From assembly GCA_016280445.1 (NCBI GenBank), contig JAEEGS010000069.1:1-64000 (forward strand): a DNA stretch of 64,000 nucleotides, read 5' to 3'. This document shows positions 44,623 through 55,300 of this stretch, one piece after another. The DNA is from Bacteroidaceae bacterium (GTDB lineage Bacteria; Bacteroidota; Bacteroidia; Bacteroidales; Bacteroidaceae). A model generated the notes under the pieces. The model was given only the letters and a program-made list of their open reading frames with translations, was not told the DNA's origin and ran no database searches. A program made the translations under genes and the position numbers. The first letter of the stretch is position 1. Each line of letters begins with the position of its first letter.

Positions 44623-46658
44623 TACCACAATCCACCATTGACCGAATCATTGACGCCGCCAACATTGTTGATGTCGTTTCCGATTACGTCACACTTCGCC
44701 GCGCTGGCGCAAGTTACAAGGGATTGTGTCCTTTCCACGACGACAAAACTCCATCATTTTCTGTCTCCCCTGCCCGTGGTGTATGCAAGTGCTTCAGCTG
44801 CGGAAAGGGTGGAAACTCTGTCCACTTCATCATGGAGATGGAGCAGATGAGTTATGTCGAAGCACTCAAACACTTGGCCAAGAAGTATGGCATCGCTGTC
44901 GAAGAGGAAGAGATGACCGACGAGCAGCGGCAGAGGATGAATGAGCGGGAGAGTATGTTTGCAGTCAACGAATGGGCTGCCAACTACTTCAGCCAAACCA
45001 TGCAAAACAACCAAGACGGCCGCGCCATCGGATTGGCTTACTTCCGCAGCCGTGGTTTTCGCGATGACATCATTGCCAAGTTCCGCCTCGGTTTCTGCCT
45101 CGACACTCCCACCACCATGTCGGACGAGGCAAAGGCTAAAGGCTACAACGAGAAATATCTGATAGACACGGGGTTATCCGTCAAACGTGACAATGGTGAC
45201 ATCTACGACCGCTTTCGTGGACGTGCCATCTTCCCCTGGGTTGCAGTCAATGGCAAAGTCGTGGCTTTCGGTGGTCGTGTGCTCGATGCGCGCACCAAAG
45301 GCGTCAGCCAAAAGTATGTCAACTCCCCCGACTCCCTCATCTATCACAAGGCCAATGAACTCTACGGCATCTTCCAAGCCAAGAAGCAGATTGCCAAAGA
45401 AGACATGGTCTATATGGTGGAAGGTTACACCGACGTGCTCGCCATGCACCAGTGTGGCATCGAAAACGTGGTGGCAAACTCCGGAACTGCTCTCAACGAG
45501 GCACAAATCCACCTTCTCCACCGTTTCACCAACAACATCACCCTCCTCTACGACGGCGATGAAGCAGGCATCCATGCCGCTACACGCAGCACCGACATGC
45601 TTCTTGCCGAGGGTATGAACGTCAAGATACTTTTGTTGCCCGATGGCGACGACCCTGACAGTTTCTCCCGCAAGCACAACGCACAGGAGTTCAAGACATA
45701 CGTGGATGAACACCAAACTGACTTCATCCTCTTCAAGACCAATCTCCTCCTGAAAGACGCCGGACGAGACCCCATCAAGCGAGCCAAACTCACCGAAGAC
45801 ATCGTCAAGAGCATCGCCGTCATCCCCGATGAAATCGTCCGTTCCACTTATGTGCATGAATGTGCTGAACTTCTCGACATGGACGAGGCCATCCTCATGC
45901 GCAGTGCCAACAAGAATCGTGCCGCCATCATCGAGAACATGAAGAAAGAGGCACAACGCGAACGGGAACGGGAAGAGCGCTTGGCCACTGCCACAACAGA
46001 TGATGAAGCCTTTGCCGCCATCACAGCCGAGCAAGAAGCTAACACCCAGTCCAATCCTGCCATCGTGGAGGAGGTGATTGGGCCGATGCCCGTAGGAGAG
46101 AACAGAGCGGAACAACGCCTCTTGGGCATTGAACGTCTGATGATGACACTGGTCGCACGCTACGGGGAACAATCCATTGATGTGGAAGGGGCGGATGGAA
46201 ACACCACACAGGTGACACTGGCTGAATACGTACAGGGTGACCTTGACTACGACAACATCGCGCTCCGTTCACCACTCTATGCGGAGATGCTCCGTCTCAC
46301 CTGTCAGCACGTCCACGACGAAGGCTTCACCGCCAGCAAGTTCCTTCTCAACAACCAGAACGAAGACATCAGCCGCGAAGCCGCCGACCTCATCAGCGAC
46401 CGCTACCAACTCAGTTCGGGCAACCAGATGACCCAAAGTGAGGAAGAACTCAAAGTGGCCTACCTCACACGCCTTCTGCTCGACTACAAGAACGCCATTA
46501 TCGAAGAAGAACTGAAACAATGCAATTCCGACCTCACACGCCCTGAGGTGAAGAACGACATCGACCTGACACTGAACACGATGCGCCGCATCAAGGAACT
46601 CAGCGAGATACAACGCCAACTGGCCAAGATACTCGGCGACCGAGTCATCGTGAAGTAA
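44619..46658 (+). CDS. dnaG: DNA primase
   Basis: A 679-residue primase that lays RNA primers at replication forks. It starts [20 protein letters not shown], then the CHC2 zinc finger ([22 protein letters not shown]), the TOPRIM core ([39 protein letters not shown]) and a C-terminal helicase-binding region after an acidic, Gln-rich linker. The start appears to be TTG 44619-44621, overlapping the folE stop, since no ATG or GTG fits the conserved N-terminus. Translational coupling to folE is likely. A 332-codon opposite-strand frame (45174-46172) is a shadow. Confidence 0.93.
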   Translation: MIPQSTIDRIIDAANIVDVVSDYVTLRRAGASYKGLCPFHDDKTPSFSVSPARGVCKCFSCGKGGNSVHFIMEMEQMSYVEALKHLAKKYGIAVEEEEMTDEQRQRMNERESMFAVNEWAANYFSQTMQNNQDGRAIGLAYFRSRGFRDDIIAKFRLGFCLDTPTTMSDEAKAKGYNEKYLIDTGLSVKRDNGDIYDRFRGRAIFPWVAVNGKVVAFGGRVLDARTKGVSQKYVNSPDSLIYHKANELYGIFQAKKQIAKEDMVYMVEGYTDVLAMHQCGIENVVANSGTALNEAQIHLLHRFTNNITLLYDGDEAGIHAATRSTDMLLAEGMNVKILLLPDGDDPDSFSRKHNAQEFKTYVDEHQTDFILFKTNLLLKDAGRDPIKRAKLTEDIVKSIAVIPDEIVRSTYVHECAELLDMDEAILMRSANKNRAAIIENMKKEAQREREREERLATATTDDEAFAAITAEQEANTQSNPAIVEEVIGPMPVGENRAEQRLLGIERLMMTLVARYGEQSIDVEGADGNTTQVTLAEYVQGDLDYDNIALRSPLYAEMLRLTCQHVHDEGFTASKFLLNNQNEDISREAADLISDRYQLSSGNQMTQSEEELKVAYLTRLLLDYKNAIIEEELKQCNSDLTRPEVKNDIDLTLNTMRRIKELSEIQRQLAKILGDRVIVK

Positions 46659-46690
46659 ACAAACATATTGTAGTAACTTAAGTTTCGCTT

Positions 46691-46888
46691 ATCGCGTAGC
46701 GCTTTGCTCGCAAAGAACCTCCACTTTCTTGGAGTTAAAGAAGTTATTGGAGTTAGAGGAGTTAAAGCCGAATGTCATGCAGGCGTGAAAGCTCCTCTCC
46801 ACAGTTGACAGAGTATAGGCTTTAACTCCAATAACTCCTGAGCACCATCGCGTAGCGCTTTGCTCGCAAAGAACCGGTAACTTCCGAA
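46691..46888 (+). repeat. dispersed intergenic repeat, copy 1
   Basis: An intergenic element of about 200 bases. The core (46721-46828) starts CCACTTTCTTGGAGTTAAAG and ends CTTTAACTCC. Its ends are inverted relatives of each other (GGAGTTAAAGCC facing GGCTTTAACTCC). A 29-base direct repeat flanks it exactly at 46691-46719 and 46847-46875 (ATCGCGTAGCGCTTTGCTCG plus 9 bases). The core recurs with only about five mismatches, in inverted orientation, at 63201-63376. It is probably a MITE-like or REP-like element. Confidence 0.85.
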
Positions 46889-46921
46889 AGTTGAATAATA
46901 ACCACCCATCACACCAAGAAG

Positions 46922-48100
46922 ATGAGAAAAACTATAATAACCGCGCTGCTTGCCATCATGGCACTCACGATGCAGGCACAGACACCCCAACCTCCCCACG
47001 TATATACGGTAGAAAACACAGGCAGTCACTTTACACCGCCTGTCATGCCCGCTCCCGACCAACTGCCAATCATCCGCGAGTTACCAGACGCCCTGGAAGG
47101 AGTCACCGACTTTACAGATTGGAGCAAACGTCGCAGCGACATCAGCCACATGATTCAGCACTACGGCATCGGCCTGAAACCCACGATGGAGGCAGGTCAG
47201 GTGGTTGCCCACATGGAGGGCGACACCGCACTCGTCGTTTATGTGACGGTCAACGGGCAAACGCTCACGCTACACTCTACCATCCACTACCCCAAGGTGG
47301 GTCAGCCGCCCTATGCGCTGATGATTGGCACCAGCATGATTTCGCTGCCTCACCAGTTGTTCGAGGACCGCCCCATCGCCACCATGACCTTCCACGAGAA
47401 GCAGGTGAACGACTATGGGCAATGGGGGCCGCACCATGAGCGCGGCGAACACCCCTTCGACCGTCTCTACCCAAGCCTGACAGCCAACGGTGCCTACAGC
47501 GAATGGGCATGGGGACTGAGCCGTCTCATCGACGGTCTCCAACAACTGGGTCCTGAAGTGACGAAGATTGACACTCAACATATTGGCGTGACCGGATGCT
47601 CATATGCAGGCAAGATGGCACTCTACTGCGGTGCATTCGACGAGCGGGTCGCACTGACCATTGCTCAGGAACCCGGAGGCGGTGGAGCCGCAGCCTGGCG
47701 TACATCGCACGAGTCGAAAGACAAGGTGGAGGACATCGACAAGACCGACTACCACTGGTTCATGGAGAGTCAGCGCGACAACTTCCGTGGCGATTCCGTC
47801 TATCGTCTTCCCTACGACCAGCACGAACTCTGTGCCATGGTGTGTCCTCGCGCCCTGCTTCTGCTCGGCAATCCCGACTACGTGTGGCTCTCCGACCGTG
47901 CAATGCTCGCCTCGGCCAAGGCAGCCCGCAAGGTGTGGGAGCACTTCGGCATCGCCGACCGCATGGGCTGGAGCATCGTCGGCAAGCACGGCCATTGTCA
48001 GTTGCCCGAACGCCAGTGGCCCGAGGTGCAAGCCTTTATCGACCGCTTCCTCTTAGAGCGTCCAGCCAAGACGGACAACATCCAAATCAGCGAATTCTGA
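46922..48100 (+). CDS. CE15-like glucuronoyl esterase
   Basis: A 392-residue secreted alpha/beta hydrolase. The signal peptide ends MTMQA. The family nucleophile motif is VTGCSYAGKMAL (Ser near 227), and TIAQEPGGGGAAAWR and GKHGHCQLP (His near 359) supply the other expected active-site parts. This fits carbohydrate esterase family 15, which cleaves esters between lignin alcohols and glucuronic acid on xylan. The usual Arg after the nucleophile (GCSRxGK) is Tyr here. No xylanase or transporter genes are adjacent, so it may act alone. It is followed by recG after 37 bases. Confidence 0.82.
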   Translation: MRKTIITALLAIMALTMQAQTPQPPHVYTVENTGSHFTPPVMPAPDQLPIIRELPDALEGVTDFTDWSKRRSDISHMIQHYGIGLKPTMEAGQVVAHMEGDTALVVYVTVNGQTLTLHSTIHYPKVGQPPYALMIGTSMISLPHQLFEDRPIATMTFHEKQVNDYGQWGPHHERGEHPFDRLYPSLTANGAYSEWAWGLSRLIDGLQQLGPEVTKIDTQHIGVTGCSYAGKMALYCGAFDERVALTIAQEPGGGGAAAWRTSHESKDKVEDIDKTDYHWFMESQRDNFRGDSVYRLPYDQHELCAMVCPRALLLLGNPDYVWLSDRAMLASAKAARKVWEHFGIADRMGWSIVGKHGHCQLPERQWPEVQAFIDRFLLERPAKTDNIQISEF

Positions 48101-48137
48101 CTCCATACAACAACATCCACAGAAGGCGGAGAGACGA

Positions 48138-50387
48138 ATGAACATTCTGAGCCAAGACATCAAGTACCTGCAAGGAGTTGGCCCCAACCGCGCCACCCTG
48201 CTCGCCAACGAACTCAACATCAAGACCATTGGCGACCTCCTCGCATACTACCCCTACAAATACGTCGACCGCAGCCGCATCTACAAAATCAGCGACATCA
48301 GCGGTTCGATGCCCTACGTGCAGTTGTGCGGTCAGATCTTCTCGTTCGACACGGTAGGTGAGGGGCGAAACAAACGCCTCATCGCCCATTTTGCCGACGG
48401 AACGGGCAGCATCGACCTCGTCTGGTTTCAGGGAATCAAATACGTAGCCAAGACCTACGATTGCCGCAAGTCCTACATCGTCTTCGGCAAGCCCAGCATC
48501 TTCAACGGACACATCCAGATAGCCCATCCCGAAATTGAGCATGCGCCAGCGAACCTGAAGCCACAGGCACGCACCACAGGCAATCTCTTTGAGGAAACAT
48601 CCCTTAACCCCAACATTCAAGAGGGAGAACTGGATGCACAGCCCACCATGTTCAAGGGGCTATGTCCTTCCTACAACACCTCCGAGAAGATGAAGAGGAG
48701 CGGGCTCACCTCAGCCGGCATGGCCAAACTCACAGCCAACATGTTCAAGTTGCTCAAAGAGCCGTTGGCAGAAACGCTACCTCCTTACATAGTCCAGCAG
48801 CATCGCCTCATGTCTCACGACGATGCCATCCGCAACATCCACTACCCCACCTCACCCGACGCCTTGCGCCATGCCCAACTGCGCCTCAAGTTCGAAGAAC
48901 TCTTCTATGTGCAGTTAAACATCCTGCGCTATGTGAAAGACCGTCAACTCCGCTACAAAGGTCTCATCTTCAACACCATCGGCGACCAGTTCAATGGTTT
49001 CTTCTACCATCATCTGCCCTTCCAGCTCACCGAAGCACAGAAGCGAGTCATCCGCGAGATTCGCGCCGACATGAAGTCAGGACGGCAGATGAACCGTCTC
49101 CTCCAGGGCGATGTGGGCAGTGGCAAGACCCTCGTGGCACTCATGGTGGCACTCATCGCCATCGACAACGGCTGCCAAGCCTGCATCATGGCACCCACCG
49201 AAATCCTTGCCGAGCAGCACCTCGCCACCCTCCGCAAGTTTCTGGGCGATATGCCCGTCCGTGTCGAACTCCTGACAGGTTCCGTGAAAGGCAAACGGCG
49301 CACCGAACTGTTCAAAGACTTGGTGGCAGGCGCAGTCAACATCCTCGTCGGCACCCATGCCGTCATCGAAGACAACGTGCTCTTCCACAAACTCGGTTTG
49401 GTGGTCATCGACGAGCAGCACCGCTTTGGTGTGGCACAACGTGCCAAACTCTGGATGAAGAACTCCGTGCCGCCCCACGTGCTCGTGATGACCGCAACAC
49501 CCATTCCGCGCACCCTCGCCATGACCCTCTACGGCGACCTCGACGTGTCCATCATCGACGAACTGCCTCCTGGCCGCAAACCCATCCGCACCGTCCACAT
49601 GTTCGATGCCCACCGCCAACGCATCTACGAACTCATGCATCGCGAACTCTCCCTCGGCCGTCAAATCTACATCGTCTATCCGCTCATCAAGGAGACGGAA
49701 CCGACGGAGCAGCGAGTGCCATCAAACCCGTTTGAATGGCCGAGTCGCGACGAAGGAAGGCGAAGCCAAAAAATGGACCTGAAAGACCTCGAAGCAGGGT
49801 TTGAAGAAATCAGCCGCGCCTTCCCCACCTACAAAGTCAGCAAGGTGCACGGCAAGATGAAACCCGCCGACAAAGACGCTGAGATGCAGCGTTTCGCCAG
49901 CCACGAAACCCACATCCTCGTGTCCACCACCGTCATCGAGGTGGGCGTCAACGTGCCCAATGCCTCAGTCATGATTATCGAGAACGCCGAACGATTCGGC
50001 CTCAGCCAACTGCACCAGTTGCGCGGACGTGTGGGACGTGGAGCCGACCAAAGTTACTGTGTCCTCGTCACCAAGCACGAACTCGGCGACACCACCCGCA
50101 AGCGCATCCAAGTGATGGTCGACACCACCGACGGCTTCGTCATAGCCGAGCAAGACCTCGCGCTCCGAGGCCCCGGCGACCTCGAAGGCACCCAACAGTC
50201 GGGCATGGCTTTCGACCTCAAGATAGCCAACCTTGCCCGCGACGGCCAGATCCTCACCCTCGCCCGCCAAACCGCGCAAGCCGTCATCACCGCTGACCCC
50301 GAAGAACGCAACCCACAGAACGATATCCTGTGGCGGCATCTGCGTGAGCTCCGAAAAACAAACATCAACTGGGGCGCCATCAGTTGA
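48138..50387 (+). CDS. recG: ATP-dependent DNA helicase RecG
   Basis: A 749-residue branch-migration helicase that rescues stalled forks and processes recombination intermediates. The N-terminal wedge/OB domain is at about 1-180 (DIKYLQGVGPNRATLL). Superfamily 2 motifs follow: LLQGDVGSGKTLVAL (Walker A), VVIDEQHRFGVAQR, VMTATPIPRTLAMTLYGDLD, and STTVIEVGVNVPNASVMII, then QLHQLRGRVGRG. An extra acidic/basic insertion lies near residues 525-545. Full length. Confidence 0.97.
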   Translation: MNILSQDIKYLQGVGPNRATLLANELNIKTIGDLLAYYPYKYVDRSRIYKISDISGSMPYVQLCGQIFSFDTVGEGRNKRLIAHFADGTGSIDLVWFQGIKYVAKTYDCRKSYIVFGKPSIFNGHIQIAHPEIEHAPANLKPQARTTGNLFEETSLNPNIQEGELDAQPTMFKGLCPSYNTSEKMKRSGLTSAGMAKLTANMFKLLKEPLAETLPPYIVQQHRLMSHDDAIRNIHYPTSPDALRHAQLRLKFEELFYVQLNILRYVKDRQLRYKGLIFNTIGDQFNGFFYHHLPFQLTEAQKRVIREIRADMKSGRQMNRLLQGDVGSGKTLVALMVALIAIDNGCQACIMAPTEILAEQHLATLRKFLGDMPVRVELLTGSVKGKRRTELFKDLVAGAVNILVGTHAVIEDNVLFHKLGLVVIDEQHRFGVAQRAKLWMKNSVPPHVLVMTATPIPRTLAMTLYGDLDVSIIDELPPGRKPIRTVHMFDAHRQRIYELMHRELSLGRQIYIVYPLIKETEPTEQRVPSNPFEWPSRDEGRRSQKMDLKDLEAGFEEISRAFPTYKVSKVHGKMKPADKDAEMQRFASHETHILVSTTVIEVGVNVPNASVMIIENAERFGLSQLHQLRGRVGRGADQSYCVLVTKHELGDTTRKRIQVMVDTTDGFVIAEQDLALRGPGDLEGTQQSGMAFDLKIANLARDGQILTLARQTAQAVITADPEERNPQNDILWRHLRELRKTNINWGAIS

Positions 50388-50413
50388 AAATGTTGATAAT
50401 TTTTTCAACTGAT
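50379..50413. terminator. hairpin at the end of recG
   Basis: ATCAGTTGAAAA (50379-50390) is the exact complement of TTTTCAACTGAT (50402-50413) around an 11-base loop. The left arm includes the recG stop codon. The A and T runs inside the stem make it a plausible, though not classical, terminator between the converging recG and the lipoprotein gene. Confidence 0.55.
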
Positions 50414-50449
50414 CACAGGGATATAGCCTTATTCCCCATTTTTTGAAAA

Positions 50450-50890
50450 TCAATCAACTCTTTTCACGTATATAACAAGCCAGCCGCTTCCTGTATGCGT
50501 CATGTATTTTAGTTTCATTGTATTCCTAGTGTATTCTACAATATAGTAGCTGTCTGTATTCCAGTAACTGAGGGGCCAGGTTATATATATTTCCCTGTTT
50601 AGTTGCTTATATGTACAACAACCTTCACTGCCATGGTGAACCCCACTATATTCACCACAAGTGCCATCTTCAAATAATATAAATTTATATGGATAGTCTA
50701 CATGACCATCTTCTATCATGTTTTTAAGATCTCCACTCTCGTAAAATTGATAATAATCTCCCTCCCAATGACCAACAACAGAGATTTTGTCCGAATTGTC
50801 ATTGTCATCGTCATCACGACTACATGCCATAATCAAAGGCAGTGTTAATATTGTGAGCATTAATATGCACCATTGTCCTATTTCTCTCAT
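50450..50890 (-). CDS. small surface lipoprotein
   Basis: A 146-residue lipoprotein with lipobox IMAC and mature start CSRDDDDND, fitting the acidic export signal of Bacteroidetes surface lipoproteins. The rest resembles a small lipocalin-like barrel (VVGHWEGDYYQFYESGDL, KFILFEDGTCGEYSG, YIVEYTRNTMKLKYMT). No function can be given. No clear promoter was found; the preceding 51116-51134 / 50945-50964 inverted repeat lies upstream. Confidence 0.72.
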   Translation of the reverse strand: MREIGQWCILMLTILTLPLIMACSRDDDDNDNSDKISVVGHWEGDYYQFYESGDLKNMIEDGHVDYPYKFILFEDGTCGEYSGVHHGSEGCCTYKQLNREIYITWPLSYWNTDSYYIVEYTRNTMKLKYMTHTGSGWLVIYVKRVD

Positions 50891-50944
50891 TGTTATTGAA
50901 TACTGTTAAATTGATTAATAATGTTAACTTAACTTTCGGATGTT

Positions 50945-51134
50945 ATTTTCAACACGAATTACACTAATTTTTCGAGTACTATGCAGCAAGAATCTGTTTC
51001 ACAAAGCACCTTTTGTACTACTAATTTCACTAATGCCGTCCGGATGGTTAGCGATATTCGTTGTGCAGAAGGCACACTTTGAGAGATTTTCACTAGTAAA
51101 GTATTCGTTTCATTCGTGTAATTAGTGTTAAAAT
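50945..51134. repeat. imperfect inverted repeat between two small genes
   Basis: The reverse complement of 50945-50964 (GTGTAATTCGTGTTGAAAAT) nearly matches 51116-51134 (GTGTAATTAGTGTTAAAAT), one substitution and one deletion. Related CACTAAT words lie between them. This kind of GTGTAATT-rich spacer looks like a degenerate dispersed element. No gene is visible here. Confidence 0.4.
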
Positions 51135-51157
51135 GAACATACGAAACTTTGATAATG

Positions 51158-51415
51158 TTAATCTATCGGCTCTTCAAAAGTTATACATCTTGGAGCCACT
51201 TCGAATATTTTTCCAGTAGCAGATTCTTCCACGATAGCAACTCTTCTCAGTCGCTCTTTCTCCTCATTGAAGCCATAAAACACAACATCCCCCCAGCAAT
51301 GAAAGTAGCCATGACGTACCTTCCTAACACCTTTCGGGTCTTCGTAGCCCAAATCCCCAATCGTCAGGTTTTGTTCATTCAAATCAAAACGAACTTTTCT
51401 TAATTCCTTTTTCAT
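51158..51415 (-). CDS. small hypothetical protein downstream of a structured RNA
   Basis: An 85-residue soluble, charged protein that I do not recognise (KKELRKVRFDLNEQNLTIGD at the start). The middle is aromatic (HGYFHCWGDVVFYGFNEE), and the predicted fold is a small beta structure. It begins 69 bases after the T run that ends the candidate RNA at 51484-51813 on the same strand, so it may be expressed by read-through from that promoter. Confidence 0.55.
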   Translation of the reverse strand: MKKELRKVRFDLNEQNLTIGDLGYEDPKGVRKVRHGYFHCWGDVVFYGFNEEKERLRRVAIVEESATGKIFEVAPRCITFEEPID

Positions 51416-51483
51416 ATTATAAACACCTGCTTATGACACCCAAGTTCAGCCTTTTATTATTTTAGTTTTATTTACCACACAAC

Positions 51484-51813
51484 AAAAAAACGGGGTATCC
51501 ACCCTCTGCCCGTCTGTCATCTGAGGCTTACCACAGCCCTTGCTTACTGACGAACAGAGTGATACCCACGCAACATGATGCTGATACACCCGTAAGTGTG
51601 CATTGAAGACATGGTTAGCCTTCAAGCACACAACGGGGATACGTGTTCAGCACACCCGTGGCATCATACTCCACATTGTCTTTGGTAAGCAATCTTCTGT
51701 GGTAATTTCAGACGACCAATCGACAAAGCATCGTGTGACGCTTTTCCTTTATGTAGTTCCTTGCCCTGTAGCTCCATCCGTCTCTACGGACATCTTCGTC
51801 ACATGGCTATAGA
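51484..51813 (-). ncRNA. candidate structured RNA with own promoter and terminator
   Basis: On the minus strand a promoter (TATATTTG at 51827-51820, with TTTG 18 bases upstream at 51849-51846) is followed by about 330 bases with no good gene and many pairings. TGTGACG pairs with CGTCACA and TCCGT-AGAG-ACGGA is a tight hairpin. GTGTGCTTGAAG pairs with CTTCAATGCACAC around 51590-51645, and TATGATGC pairs with GCATCATG. The RNA ends in a hairpin closed by GGGTATC/GATACCC (51567-51561 with 51499-51493) and a run of seven T residues. It lacks the conserved cores of RNase P RNA, tmRNA and SRP RNA. It could be a free small RNA or a leader of the 51158-51415 gene. Confidence 0.5.
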
Positions 51814-51819
51814 CAGGTG

Positions 51820-51849
51820 CAAATATACAACTTATTTCTCACAAACAAA
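51820..51849 (-). promoter_or_regulatory. promoter of the minus-strand structured RNA
   Basis: TTTG (51849-51846, minus), 18 bases, TATATTTG (51827-51820, minus). The expected start is near 51813, just upstream of the first pairing segment. Confidence 0.6.
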
Positions 51850-52031
51850 TGTATTCGTACAAAAAAGATGAAAAAAACAAAGTGCTTTTACCAATAAGTT
51901 GATCTTGCGGAAAGATCAGAGGCACAGAGGAAGACGAGAATGACGATATAAGGAACACCCAGCACCTCCACCACCTCACTGTAACAGCCTCCACTTACTC
52001 ACTGTAAGTGGCAAAATAAATTCCTTCTTGA

Positions 52032-52083
52032 AATTGATGAATTAGTAGAAGGAATTGATGAATTAGTAGAAGGAATTGATGAA
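52032..52083 (+). repeat. 21-base tandem repeat, about 2.5 copies
   Basis: AATTGATGAATTAGTAGAAGG (one 21-base unit) occurs exactly at 52032-52052 and 52053-52073, with a partial third copy to 52083. The flanking AATTCCTTC at about 52019-52027 can pair with GAAGGAATT inside the repeat. It lies in the gap 51850-52219, which otherwise shows no gene. Confidence 0.8.
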
Positions 52084-52219
52084 ATGACGTTTTAGAGGTC
52101 AGGATATACAGAGCGGTCATTTCTGATGCAAAGATACAAAATTTTCATGGCTTTGTCAAGAGTTTCGGTCGGTTTGTGGAGATTCTTTTTTCGATGTTCC
52201 ATCACTTTTCCATTTTCTT

Positions 52220-52251
52220 TTTGGTGATTTCAAGTTTTTTTGTTATCTTTG
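52220..52251 (+). promoter_or_regulatory. Bacteroidetes promoter of the giant surface protein
   Basis: TTTG (52220-52223), 20 bases, TATCTTTG (52244-52251), an exact consensus match. The leader to ATG 52365 is about 105 bases. It lies upstream of the open-frame start at 52299, so it does not decide between the start codons; the signal peptide does. Confidence 0.75.
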
Positions 52252-52364
52252 CCCACAGAATTTGTGAATGTAAGAATTGAAAGGCAAGACTTCTTGCTGT
52301 GGGGGATGTGTTTGCGCCCCGAACATGGGTTGATCGAAAAAGATACAATGAAAACAAAAACACT

Positions 52365-55300
52365 ATGAAACAAAAACTATTACTAATCTTTTGCATGCTG
52401 TTGGGCTTCCTGCTGACCCAACAGACGTTTGCCGCTGATTACTTCATGCAGACGGAGAGCAATTACAAAGCGACGGTCATGGGCATCGACAAGATTCAGT
52501 TCTCGTTGCCCACCCAGTATGACGGCAGTGGTAACGAAGGCATTGTGATGGGCAAAGTCTTCGTGCAAGTGGACGGGGAGTCGAAACAGCTCCTCTTGGA
52601 ATGGCACTGCAAAAAGTACGACGAACTGTTCAACAATGGCTATGAGAGTGGCTACACCTATGTAACGAGCTATCAGGACGGCACCTACCAGGTGCTCGGT
52701 AAGGTGATGGGTGGTGTCAAGACTTTTAATGGTTACTCTGCAGTTGAGTATCGTTTGAACCACGATGATGACAACAACAATCATTTCACCTCTGTCTTCG
52801 AATGGAAAGTGCCACGCTCCCTGCGCGGCCATAAGCTGAAATTCTATGTGTGGGCAAGAATCGACAGTCCTACCAACCACTGGTTTATTCCTGATGGCAA
52901 AGCGTCTGAATCCGATGCCAAATTATTGACGGAATGGAGTTGCCCGGCAGCACCAGAGGTCAATGTCAGCGCGAACGACCCCATGCTGGCGTTCGACAAG
53001 GATCATGTGAACCAACAAATGTTCACCTATAGCGTGCAGGCAAAGTCCATCAACTGGATTCGTCTCCACTATACCGACGTCCTGACAGGTGTCATCAGCT
53101 CTAAGGAACTGGACAAGACGAAGATGGCCGACATAGCCTATCTTCCTGCCAACCGCCCGTTACGCGACATCTACGTTGAAGCAAAGGTGATCGACTCGGA
53201 AGGGGTCACGGTGGATGAGACCATCAAGTCGGACAAGATGTCAACAGACATGATACACTATCCCCAAAACCTAAAAGCTGAATACACGTCGACGGGAGAA
53301 ACCTACCTGACATGGACCGTGGAGCATGCAGAACTGGACGATGCCATAGAAAATGACTTCTTTGAAATCCAGCGCAATCTAACTGGCTCGACCTCGCCCG
53401 ATGATGCCAACTGGACCACCATTTCTGCCGCCATCATGTTCAAGAAAGATGTGGACAGTTATAACTTTACCGACGAGACGCTGCTTAACTATTACAAAGG
53501 CAAGAATGTTGCCTACCGCATACGCCGCGCCTACACAGCTATGTGGCAATGGGCAGAAGGCTCCGGATACGATCAGTGCCAGATGTCTTCGCTCCTCATG
53601 TTGCCTTGGGTCGTGACACCTACGGTGCAGCGTGGCAACCAGTGGGACGATGAAGGTCATCAGGTGGTCTTTGACTTCCGCTTCAGCGGCCCGCAGACGG
53701 ACAACAAAGGCCGCATCATTATCCGTAACGAAGTGGAATGGGAGCAGTTTGCCCAATTGGTGAACGAGGGGCAGACCAACTTGAAAGCGGTTTTAGGCAA
53801 TGATGTCAACATCAACCTCTCGCAAGTGATGGTAGGTACTAAAGAACACCCCTTTAGCGGTGAGTTCAACGGCAACGGCTATACGCTGAAAGTCAATTAC
53901 ACCAACTATCTGCAACGGACAGCCCCCTTCAGCTATATCAAGGGAGCCACCATCAAGAACCTGCAAATCGACGGCTCCATCAAGTCAAGCGAAAAGTATC
54001 TGGCAGGTCTCGTGGGTCAAGTGCTTTCAGGCGGTAACGTTCCGCTCATCGAGAATTGCCGCGTATCGGCCATATTGGAGAACAGTTTCAGTACTGAAGC
54101 AGCCTGTATGGGTGGTTTCATCGGTCAGAACGAAGATGCCCGCTTAGTGGTGCGCAACTGCCTTTTCGACGGACAACTGTTAGGCGAGAAAAGTTATGGC
54201 AACGGTGGTTTCGTGGGTAACACCACAACGGGCATGAAGATTGAGAGCTGTCTGTTCACCCCCACTGCCATTACCACTATGAAGAAAGACTGTATGACCT
54301 TTGTCCGCGGTCACGTGACGACCACGGAGAACAGCTACTTTTCCGAATCATACAACGAGACAATGACCATCGACGACAAGGAGTTCCTGCTAATCAATAA
54401 CGTCAGCGACTGGAACCACTTCCGCGAGTTGGTGGCTGATGCTGGTGGCAAGAAGGATATCAATGCCATCCTGATGAGCGACATCTCTGTTACCCAGCCT
54501 GTAGCGTCACTGTCTTCGCCCTATCGCGGCATCTTCGACGGTAACGGCCATACGCTCGACGTCCACCTCTGGGATGCCGATAATTATGGGTTGGCTCCTT
54601 TCCGTTTTGTGGGTGATGTCACCATCAAAAACCTGCGCGTGACTGGTCAGGTCATCGCCGGCAAGGAGCATGCAGCAGGACTCATCGGCTGCAGAAGCGG
54701 AACACCTGAAATCCATATTGAGAAAGTGTGGGTATCGGCCGATATTTCCACGGCGGATCGCTATCTCGCCGGTATTATAGGTCATGTCGGTGGTGCAAAT
54801 GCATATATCAGCGACACCCGTTTCGACGGCACGCTGACAGCCACTCCTGATTCCTACGGTGCAGAGAACTCGTTTGCAGGTGCCATCATCGGATGGGGTG
54901 GCGAAGGCGGCTGGACCTTCCACCGTGTCTATGACCAAAGCACCTTTGTCTGGTGCTATTGGCGTTTCTTCTGCGTAGATTCTTCGGATGACAAGACGCA
55001 TCTGAACTGGGGAAGCAATGGTAAGAGCACCAATACCATGACCTGGAACAGCTGGAACACTGTGAATTATTATAATAAGAGCGACCAGGAGGAAGTGATG
55101 AATATTATGAACAGCGAGGTGCCTGGCTCGTGGCAGATCGTCGATGGCATGGCTGTACCCGTCTTGAGCGTTACTTCTGCTCAGGGCAATTCCACTAACG
55201 AACTCACCGGTAGTGAACTGGCTGTGAAATTGGGCAAAGGCTGGGAACTGCAAGAAGAGGTGCCACGACCCGTCTTCACCCATCCCGAAGGAAACCTTTA

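Noticed and set aside
45174-46172. Minus-strand frame of 332 codons
   Set aside because: It is a codon-bias shadow of dnaG with no recognisable domain.
51446-51631. 61-codon minus-strand frame
   Set aside because: It lies inside the candidate structured RNA and runs through its terminator; no ribosome site or recognisable motif is seen.
51484-51813. RNase P RNA, tmRNA or SRP RNA
   Set aside because: The conserved RNase P core, the tmRNA ends and the SRP loop sequences could not be found on either strand.
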